A DNA stretch of 64,000 bases from Topomyia yanbarensis (taxonomy: Eukaryota > Arthropoda > Insecta > Diptera > Culicidae). The stretch is from the NCBI RefSeq assembly GCF_030247195.1, contig NC_080670.1:94244711-94308710 (forward strand), written 5' to 3'. The notes beneath the pieces were generated by a model, which saw only the letters and a list, made by a program, of their open reading frames with translations, searched no databases and had not been told where the DNA came from. A program made the position numbers and the translations under genes. Positions 11,501-19,852 of the stretch are shown here, one piece after another (positions within the stretch are counted from its first letter, which is position 1; every line of letters begins with the position of its first letter).

Positions 11501-11632
11501 TTAACTCACGCATACACTGAACTACCAACCCGCAACGAAGAGAAACGTCAAACCGAAAAATATTCGAAGTGATGCGTCGTGTGTTGTGTACATTGGAAAC
11601 TATACAGGTAATTTATCAAATATTTACCTTAT

Positions 11633-12209
11633 ATGGCTCAAAAATGTACCGAAAAAGCGTTTCCGAAAGACGGATCGTGTACTAGAAGGTGAGTTAACTA
11701 ATTTTTGTTGTTTTTATTGTTTTTTTTTCAGGCTGAAACGGACCCACCAAAAACCAAAACAAATTACTCAGATGGAGGCTGGGATGTTTCCGCGCGGCAC
11801 TGGACGTTTCTGGACGGACGGATTTGGACTCTTGAAGCGGACGATGGGTGAGTTTACATGATTTACTTTAATGTTTGCCAGACCGGCTGACAAAAGTTTG
11901 ATAGATTTTAGAATTGAAGGATGTTGCATGCAGCTAAACTAGGAGTGGATACGGACTATGGCACCGGGCCGGAACTACTTTTGGCGAGCACACGCCGGAC
12001 GGACTGCTGCCAGCAAACAGGAATTGCCTCAAACGGCCTATTTGAAGACAGCTATAACGGATGCCGAGAAGGAAAGTTGACTTCCAATTCAAGGTAAGTG
12101 TGTGAACAAATTCTAATGTTTCCTTTTTCTTTTTAGGAACAATCGGATGGCAAAACCCAAGATGCGAAATCCACCCCCAAGGAAGACTTCAATAAGAACC
12201 TACATTTAA
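11633..12209 (+). CDS. Candidate four-exon gene, unknown 134-aa protein
   Basis: I do not recognise the protein. Four blocks with standard splice signals join into one open frame. Exon 1 11633-11688 (ATG GCT; donor AAG|GTGAGT), exon 2 11732-11847 (acceptor after nine T's, TTCAG; donor TGG|GTGAGT), exon 3 11934-12093 (acceptor GCATGCAG, the weakest; donor AAG|GTAAGT), exon 4 12137-12209 (acceptor CTTTTTAG; stop TAA). The lengths sum to 405 nt, exactly 135 codons. The predicted protein starts MAQKCTEKAF, is basic, Gly/Arg/Lys-rich, has scattered cysteines and no evident signal peptide or membrane segment. AATAAA follows at 12275-12280. A stronger-looking acceptor at 11911 (GATTTTAG) would break the frame, giving a non-coding transcript or an internal start at 11921. 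Introns are short (43, 86 and 43 bp), as in many insect genes. Confidence 0.5.
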
Positions 12210-12274
12210 CATAATCACCCACATTAAACATTAACCCCAGTAAATCTCCAAAATATTTGCTATATATTGTGATA

Positions 12275-12280
12275 AATAAA
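12275..12280 (+). terminator. Polyadenylation signal of the candidate spliced gene
   Basis: AATAAA lies 66 bp after the predicted stop codon, in a run of further ATAAATAAC strings. This is consistent with the 3' end of a Pol II transcript. Confidence 0.45.
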
Positions 12281-13131
12281 CTCAAATAAATAACAAAAAT
12301 AATAAATAACAATTAACAAATAACATGATTATAAGGAAATAAACGATAATTTTAAGTACTAACATAGATATAAGGAAACATTGTGAACTACAAACTAAAA
12401 TTACTTATATTCGAAAAATAGTATTTACAAAAATTTTCTACATTGGGTGATCGTGCAAAGGCACAATCCCCTTTCTTCTTCCACCCACAAGTCTTGTATA
12501 GGTTGCTAACAAAGTATGTGTATCCCGATGCAATACAACCTGTGTTTTTTTTCAAACATGGTTAAATTTCCAGGAACACTGCCGATTTCTTTAAATTGCA
12601 GCGCTATTCAACTAAAGCAATTTGTTACTGACAGCTCGATCAAATCGGGTTTGCTCAACATCGTCTGTAGGACTTCTGAGTCTTATTTTACGATCAACGT
12701 TTAAGATTCCCCCGTCTTAAACTCACGCTTTGTTGCTTCTCGCGGAATTTTCGCGGTACTCCTCATCAACGCACTGGTGGCTCCGAGTTCTTAGTTTTAT
12801 AGGTCATCGTCCTGATGAAATCAAGGACTCGCTCTGTCTTCAGGTCGAGGGGAACTTGTTCGTTCAGTAACACATGTTTTATACTCAAGAGTGCTGCAAC
12901 TCAAGGAGATCTAAAATGACCATAATCCAACACGTTCGCAAAGTTCTTGAGCTAGAATGAAGATCTTAGCGACAAGGATGCCCCCAGTAAATGAAAGTTG
13001 TTGTGGGGGTGCACTGTCTGAAGGACAGTGCTAACTTTACGAACTGCGGTACAGTATTTTCTGCAACCAGAGCAAAAGCATCATAGTGCGTTGTCTCAAT
13101 CAGTAAATACTGAGAGGTACATAGCTTGACT
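12281..13131. other. Unassigned spacer
   Basis: About 850 bp without a supported gene. The small frame at 12516-12704 has no recognised domain and no splice context that I trust. Confidence 0.4.
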
Positions 13132-13395
13132 TTGTAGCCAGCCCTGGTCGATCCCTAGCAAGCATGCAGCTTATGCGCCACTTCCCTTAGGAAGACTGCA
13201 CGCCAAGAATTGTTTGCCCGGATGAGACTCTTCTTAGGGCGAGTCCCTGAAGAAGCTTCACCTAAAAGAAATTAATCAGGATCGAACCAGACAGGCTTAT
13301 CAAAAGTTAGCCTCCAAAAGTCGGGTAAACGACCCTATTATCAGTCAGCAGCAATCATCAAAAATCTCATCACCCTCAGATAATTCGCAGTAAGA
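13132..13395 (+). repeat. Repeat A, copy 2, left part
   Basis: About 98% like 8774-9037, ending in AGA where the 15.8-kb transposon begins. The missing tail (AATTCCCCATACCT) resumes at 29179 on the far side. The AGA at 13393-13395 is repeated at 29176-29178 as the target duplication. Confidence 0.85.
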
Positions 13396-13718
13396 CGGCC
13401 CTATTCTGCGCGGCGAGTGAGGTGACTCGCGGCGAGTCACTTGAGTCGCGCGATTCTGACAGGCGAATGCAGTGAGAGAAGTCACTTCGGATGAACACCG
13501 ATGAACTCTCACCTAATTCTCGCAGACGCAACTGAGTGACTCTAGTCGATGCGCAGTGACTTTTCGAGTCGATACCTTTGAGCCAAGTGACAGGACTACG
13601 AGGTCGAAGGAAAATTAAGTTTTTTTTTCCATTTCCGAACGACAATAATTACACTCGGTCAAAGTTGATTTTGCCTCTATTGCGGTAGCGGTTTTACGGA
13701 CTCAAAACAGACGAAAAG

Positions 13719-13848
13719 GTGAGTTATTTTTAAAATAGTTTCTATTTTACGATTTCATCGATAAGTTGGAATCGGTTTGCTATTCGTTCGTTTCGTGTTT
13801 GCTGTTAACTAGAAGAAAACTCAAGAAATATTTTTCTTTGCTTTCTAG
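13719..13848 (+). other. Intron-like segment near the left end of the large transposon
   Basis: A consensus donor (AAAAG|GTGAGTTAT) and a strong acceptor (TTTTTCTTTGCTTTCTAG) bound 130 bp. The following sequence contains ATGAGCCGGAAG, but that frame stops after 11 codons. I read this as the first intron of the transposon's own decayed gene, transcribed from its left terminal region. Not confirmable from sequence alone. Confidence 0.35.
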
Positions 13849-13954
13849 GTTGAACGTTATGAGCCGGAAGCTTTTCGTATGCTTGGTGGCTTAAGGTTTC
13901 GATGATATGGATGTGAAAAAATGTTTAGTGTTATTCGCAAGCCTTCAGTTCTTT

Positions 13955-14110
13955 AACAGAAACCACACCACCATATGCAAGTTTCCTTAGCGTGCACTAA
14001 TTACCAAGATATTCATCAATGTCGTTGACATAAAAATTGTATAGAAGGATCTTAGACATGAGCCCTGTGGAAGGCCTATGTAGTTAAATCGTTAAGTCGA
14101 TAAATCAACG
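13955..14110 (-). pseudogene. Fragment of an I/Loner-like reverse transcriptase
   Basis: The stretch CTTAGACATGAGCCCTG…GGAAGGCC matches, with many substitutions, positions about 34075-34230 of the I-like element. There it encodes the RT segment around the LPQGS and ADD motifs on the minus strand. No frame is open for long. It is an old, short relic inside the large transposon. Confidence 0.65.
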
Positions 14111-14596
14111 TTTCGAACCGGAAGCAGTTCAAATTTTTGGTGGTTCAAGTTATCGTTAACAAGGTTTCGTCAGATGATCGTTTCTTATACAAAAATATTT
14201 GGGCTACCATCGGTACTGGAACTAAGGTTTCTGCTGATCTCAACTAAAAGGATACGATGCCAAGGATAAATTCTGTGACTCGTTAACGAGTTGGACGTTC
14301 AGAATCAATACATAGGTATACTTTTTCTCACACGTACCTACTATTATAGCTACGCAATGTTTCATTTAAAACTCAACGCTTCATAGATGTTCTCGTTCCT
14401 GATCATACGGATATAATAAAATAAAATAAAATAATGGAATAAATAACCGAAAGATTAGGCTACCATAAACCTGTATTAATAATCGCATTCCTCGAGCACG
14501 ACTAATTGCGTGTCATTTCGGATTCTCGGATCAGCTTTGCACCTTGCAATTCCGGTCTCATGGCTTTAAATTTGACTCCTGTAAATTTTTCAAATA
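14111..14596. other. Unassigned stretch with AAAAT microsatellite
   Basis: No gene supported. A short (ATAAA)n tract lies near 14409-14433. Confidence 0.4.
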
Positions 14597-14757
14597 CACA
14601 TAATCACCGTTATTCTTGTTTACGACGAATGCGAGATTCGTTCGAAAATGGTTTGTATTCCCGTTTACGACAGCAAAATCAAATGGGCTAAATATTCGTT
14701 CGAAACGCTTTCGAACGAATCTGACATTCGTCGTAAACAAGAATTGGGGTGAATATG
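14597..14757. mobile_element. Foldback MITE (TTCTTGTTTACGACGAATG arms)
   Basis: The left arm near 14613-14640 (TTCTTGTTTACGACGAATG, then AGATTCGTTCGAAA) is matched by its reverse complement at about 14710-14745. A related TTCCCGTTTACGAC sits in the middle, suggesting an internal rearrangement. It lies directly beside copy 3 of the hairpin family. No ORF of note. Confidence 0.65.
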
Positions 14758-14773
14758 GACAAAGGTGCAATGA

Positions 14774-14918
14774 CCCGGTCGAACCACTCGGAATCCTGAA
14801 TGGATTCTAGCACAAATGCAACAACCGATTCCAAAATCGACTGAGTCGGAATCGGTTGTTGCATTTGAGCAAGAATCCATTCAAGATTCCGAGCGGGTTC
14901 CAGGATGGGTTTGACCGG
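14774..14918. mobile_element. Hairpin MITE, ACAACCGATTC-core family (copy 3)
   Basis: The ends CCCGGTCGAACC and GGGTTTGACCGG are inverted repeats, and the arms meet at AACAACCGATTCC and GGAATCGGTTGTT. Same core as copies at 4083, 11333 and 15532, but the terminal bases differ (CCCGGTC rather than CCCAGTT), so at least two subfamilies exist. Confidence 0.75.
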
Positions 14919-14934
14919 ATAAAATCTATTGAAT

Positions 14935-15531
14935 GAGGGGTCATCACTAGCATGCTCAAGTGCATTCTATAGCATAAGCCCGATTGTTTTTTGAACTTTT
15001 AAATAAGTTATTGAAATTAACTGGTATTTAATGAGAAAATTGCTCATCTACCCTTCAAGTGTATACCATCATATAACAAGCACAGAGAACAGGCATACAA
15101 TGGGATCCTCAGAAAGTTAAAAACAGAAAAACGTAAGTCAATGTTTGTATGTATATGATTTATAGACTCCCAAACGGCTTAACCGATTGCCGTAAAAAAT
15201 TGTACGTGGTAGGCATTTGTTATGGAGCGTGTTTGTGTGCTATTGGTTGAAGATTATCAGCCCGCCAGATGGCGCTTCGGAACAAATTGTGTTTTCCTCT
15301 TATTTCGTTGAAAGTCGCAGCAACGTGCAATGGGTATTAGCTAGCTATTCATAAAATTGAACAAGTCAGTGTAGAGCATAACGAGAATTTGTTTCCGGCG
15401 AATTTGTGCAACGGAAAATGTATTAATAGGTGTTAAAACGTTGCTGGTTGCTGCATACTTTTCATCAAATTTCTGCACCGATAAGATACCCAGGTCGATC
15501 CAGACAACTTGAAATTGTTCGGTGGTTATTT
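14935..15531. other. Unassigned spacer between hairpin MITEs
   Basis: Contains a stretch (about 15140-15300) beginning TGTTTGTATGTATATG and then AACGGCTTAACCGATT, wording often seen in mosquito LINE 3' tails. I cannot assign it to a specific element. No gene supported. Confidence 0.35.
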
Positions 15532-15697
15532 CCCAGTTAAACGTATTCCGGAACCGGTTCGGATTTCTGAATGGAGTCATTATGGATTCCAAATCAAATG
15601 CAACAACCGATTCCGACTCAGAATCGGTTGTTGCATTGGATTTGGAATCCATACTGACTTCAGGATTCCGAATCAAATTCCGAATGGTTTGACCGGG
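15532..15697. mobile_element. Hairpin MITE, ACAACCGATTC-core family (copy 4)
   Basis: The left end CCCAGTTAAACG resembles copy 2, and the right end GGTTTGACCGGG resembles copy 3, so this copy joins the two subfamilies. The arms fold around CAACCGATTCCGACTCAGAATCGGTTG. The open frame on either strand here reflects the palindrome rather than a gene. Confidence 0.8.
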
Positions 15698-16696
15698 TTC
15701 TAGCGGTGGTATATAGAAAAATGAAATACAAAAACCGGTATTAATCCACCTAGTGGTGCAATTGTACCATTTTCATTTATCCAACTTATGTTTCATTAGC
15801 TGGTTATGTTCAATATAATTGTGAAAATGTCTATCACATTCTTAGTACACTTAGCACGTATCTTACGACGTCCACAAAGACACACATTAAACAAAAAAGT
15901 ATAATATTTAATTAGCCCGAAAACGCTCGATCATTCGTATTTTAAAATACAAGTCCATTGAAACTAGCCGGGTCTCTGAGACCCGTTGCCTTTTGAAGGT
16001 TAATCAGCAACGTTACGTATATGTGATCATGTTGTGGAATTATGTGGGAGTGGGTTTGGAAGGGACGGGAGAGAGGTCAATAGAGTGAGAGGGGAGAATA
16101 CGTCAGAAATTCCTTATCTTATCGGTATGCGTATTGCAGGAAGGGAATGCAGGTGTAAGGGTGATTCAAGGGGGGGGGGGAGTTAACAAAAGGGGGTGAT
16201 GTAAGGGTAAGAGGAGTCGGTGCAACACCCAACTGCATATTATACTTTCCATTTGAGACTTGGTTTGAGAAAATCGATTTAGTCATCACCGAATAACCGA
16301 AATTGTCGATAGTGAACAATATCAAAGAATGTATGATTGGCCAACAATGATTCAGACCTGCGAATCGAAGTAATTTGATCTCCATTTCAGGAGATTTTTA
16401 ACCTCTGATGTATTACGATTGAACCATGTAGTTTTGCATGAGAAATTCCTACACTGTTAAAAATCCGAATGTTATTTCTATTTGCTGCAAAAACTTAAAA
16501 TTCATATGAAGAAGAAACACTACCCAGTCAAAAGGGCAAGTTGCTGGTTAACGTGGCGCTATTTGCCAACCTGGATGCGCTAATTGCCCTTCAATTTGCC
16601 ACTACTATAAGTTTGATGTAATCAAATCATTGCTTTATTCCACATTTTTCGCACTAAAAGTAACCACTTAAAACTGTGCGCCCTCCATAGCTTTGG
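15698..16696. other. Unassigned stretch
   Basis: Near 15742 there is TTAATCCACCTAGTGGTGCAATTGTACC, the end motif of the hairpin-ended repeat family described at 25577-26304, so a fragment of that family is present. The rest has no supported gene. A poly-G run lies near 16170. Confidence 0.4.
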
Positions 16697-16704
16697 ATGC
16701 CTAT
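16697..16704. repeat. 8-bp target duplication (left) of hAT foldback
   Basis: ATGCCTAT directly precedes the element at 16705 and is repeated at 17880-17887 directly after it. Confidence 0.85.
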
Positions 16705-17879
16705 TAGAGTGCCCAGAAAAATAACGAATTTTTGAAAACTCAAGCGGCCCACCCCTGAGTCGATTCCTAGTCCCACCAGAAGTACTTGCTCTAAATTTTA
16801 AGCAAATCGGACAAGTCTAGCTACCGGACCAACGTGCCTGAAGTTTATATGGGATTTTTCGACAATTTACATGGAGAAAGCCCACTAACTCGCATTTTCG
16901 CCACTAGGTGGCGCTATATGCATCGTATTATCACTGAAAGTGAAAATAAGAAAGATAATTTAATCGCCTACAAATTTGTTGAAGACTGCTAGTCAATCCG
17001 GCGTTGGTAAAAGAAGTTATTAAACTTTTAACGAAGTGATGTCTGAGTCAGTTTTGTATGGGGCCTAGCAGTGCATGATTGTGGATCAGTACTTGATTCG
17101 CACGAACAAAACATTTTGGGAAATAATAGTTAGGTTTAGGTCAATAGTATGTTCGGAAGATTTATAGTAAGTAATACGAGTCATGTTTTGGTTAGAAAAT
17201 TTTGGTTCCACATTTTACCGCATAGAGGGCGCCAACACTAACTTTTTAACGGAAAGAGATAGAGATTAGGTGTCTTCCACAAAGTTGTAGAGCAAGCATT
17301 TTTAAATAAGTCTTCCGAACATCTCGATATTCTATCTCACTCCTATGAAAAGTTAGTGTTGGCGCCCTCTATGCGGTTACAGGTGGAACTAAAATTTTCT
17401 AACCAAAACATAACTCGTATTATGTACTACAATTCTTGTGAATATACTATTCAGCTAAATGTAACCATTATCTCACAAAAATGTATAGTTGGTGGTAATC
17501 GAGTACCAATCCACAACTATACGCTGCTAGGCCCCATGCAAAACTGACTCAGACATCACTTCGTTAAAAGTTTAATAACTTCTTTTACCAAAGCCGGATT
17601 GACTAACAGTCTTTGACAAAGTTGTAGGCAATTAAATTATCTTTCTTATTTTCACTTTCAGTGATAATACGATGCATATAGTGCCACCTAGCGGCGAAAA
17701 TGCGAGTTAGTGGGCTTTCTCCATGTAAATTGTCGAAAAATCCCATACAAACTTCAGGCACGTTGGTCCGGCAGCTAGACTTGTCCGATTTGCTTCAAAT
17801 TTGGAGCAAGTACTCCTGGTGGGACTAGGAATCGACTCAGGCATGGGCCGATAGGGGTCATTTTTTTCCTGTCACTCTA
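16705..17879. mobile_element. hAT-type foldback element, 1175 bp
   Basis: The ends are TAGAGTG and CACTCTA, flanked by the 8-bp duplication ATGCCTAT, as expected of hAT transposons. The two halves are long inverted copies (about 550 bp each, many substitutions) around a centre near 17265-17345. For example GGCGCCAACACTAACTTTT at 17229 faces AAAAGTTAGTGTTGGCGCC at 17350. No transposase frame is present, so it is non-autonomous. Confidence 0.85.
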
Positions 17880-17887
17880 ATGCCTAT
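17880..17887. repeat. 8-bp target duplication (right) of hAT foldback
   Basis: ATGCCTAT, identical to 16697-16704. Confidence 0.85.
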
Positions 17888-18649
17888 AGAGTGGAGGAGA
17901 GAAGCTGACACTGGCACGAGGATACGAGATGCGAGAACACACACGACACCAATCTGTAACTCCGGAACCAAACGTCAGAACTGACTGACATTCAGTAGCA
18001 GTACGGATTACTGTATATTTTTCATTTGAAATCAAATTTTAAAAAATTTGTCGAGAATTCGCTGGGAAATAAATGTGGCATTAGCCTAGGAACTTGGTGA
18101 GTTCCCCGCGGGCATCAAGAACCATCATAGGTGGCCAATGTGGTCATAGCTACATTGATTGGTCATTAGAGATCTTAATCCGCAAATCCATGTAATATCA
18201 CACCCATTTTTATATGTATTACATCATAGGGATCTTTAATTTGGAAAAAATGTGTTAGTTTTTCATACGTATTGATAGCGGGTATCCTTACGAGTAAACT
18301 CATATTTTTCAAACCTGAATTACTCATTTCTGACTTTTAAATAAAAAACGTGTTTAATCCACCTAACAGTGTGATGAGACATTTCTTATAACTCTTATCA
18401 CTCTTCGGATATTATATCGTTTGAGAGCATTTAGAACTTGATGCTTCGCGATGTTTTTGATAACACATACTACATGGGATAGTGGCAGGACTCAGAGAAT
18501 CGCTCAAATCAGCATAGGACAACATCAGTGCTAGAAATCTCAAACCAAATCAATGGGAAAGCGAAAAAATGGCCCATAAAATAGACATACCAACGAATTA
18601 TTGTTAATGCTCTGTTAATAAAATATCTATATTGTGGTGGGAAAACGAA
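17888..18649. other. Unassigned stretch
   Basis: No gene supported. Near 18349 the string GTTTAATCCACCTAACAGTG followed by GACATTTCTTATA is an end of the second subfamily of the hairpin-ended repeat (compare 56870-56912 on the other strand). Confidence 0.4.
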
Positions 18650-19300
18650 TTTTTTTCTTGAAAAGGGCGATACTAGCAGTGATACCATTCAAAGAAAATC
18701 AACAGTGAATATTTCCAGGCTTGGTTTTATTTCCTATTTAAGAACTATTGTGTTTTTTGACATCCTAGATTGCATGATTCAGTGATCGAAACCCAAAACT
18801 TCATAAAGTATTTGAAATTATTAAATTAAAATTTGTTTTTGCTATTGAAATTGACAAAATGATAGTATCGGCCCTTTGGCGATTGTTTACTTTTTCGGAC
18901 CCATCTATCAGCATTGAAGTATCGACCTTACGTTTTTTACAATAACTACCGTTTTACACCACTGATTTCGTCCGGGTTTTTTCAATAGAGATCATTGTTA
19001 CTATTTACAGCTGGTATCAGTTTGATAATCCTAAAAAATACGAAAATAACAGTTTCGCCTCTAAACTGCTAGCAAAAAAAGTATCGCCCTGTTTGTTTGC
19101 ATGGAGCGTGGAGGGCGAAACTTTAAATAAACAAATAAAAATACAGTTTCGCCCGTTGTATTTTTGCTGTAGTTTAAGAAAGCAATATCGTAGAATCAAA
19201 TTTTTTAGGTTAATTTGTTGCGTTTCAAAGCCCTCATTCGCATGTAAGAAAAAAGCCCTATGTTTACATTTGTAAGTATCGCCCTTTTCACAAAAAAAAG
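18650..19300. mobile_element. TIR element with AAAAGGGCGATAC ends
   Basis: The left end TTGAAAAGGGCGATAC (18658-18673) and right end GTATCGCCCTTTTCAC (19276-19291) are inverted repeats, extended outward by T-rich and A-rich runs. Related GTATCG and GGGCGAAAC strings recur inside. No transposase. The short frames at 19017-19275 lack known domains. Confidence 0.65.
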
Positions 19301-19852
19301 CTGGTGCTTTTGTATTCTTGGCACTTAGTCAGGTAAGTGAAATACTACACCATATTAAACCGATAAAATCGTCCTCAAGCGTGAAAAATTTACAGTTTTA
19401 CTTTAACGTGGTAATAAAAAGCGATTAAAGTGCTCTAAAATGCCTAACAATCGCTTTGATTCCAATTTCTGTCTCGTTCCACTCAAAATCCACCCCCCCC
19501 AGATCAGTGAAAATCTCCGGGTTAAAGCCTCTCCAGAGGTGGCAACCCTAGAAGGGAGTGCTGGGTGTAGTAAGAAGCGTCATGCTGTACAAGCCACTTC
19601 TAATTCTAGACTAAGTATAGTTTATGGCATCTGCGTTACAAATATAGTCACGATATAGTCTAATAATTCCTCATCCAGTTAATTCTGGTCGTAAACCCAT
19701 TTGATTCCACGATTGCGTTACAAACAAGGAAGTAAATTGATTTTGGATTTAACAAGGTGGAAACCCAACGAAGAACTCCAGGGTCTCGATACGAAGTAAA
19801 GACTTGTGACAGAAGTGAAGTGGTACTCTCGATTGCTCGATTTCAACTAGAT
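19301..19852. other. Unassigned spacer
   Basis: About 550 bp with no supported gene. The small plus-strand frame 19440-19658 has an ATG but no recognised domain. Confidence 0.4.

Noticed and set aside
16119..16385. 88-codon Pro/Thr-rich frame
   Set aside because: Produced by a poly-G/C tract and AT-rich spacer, with no supporting context.
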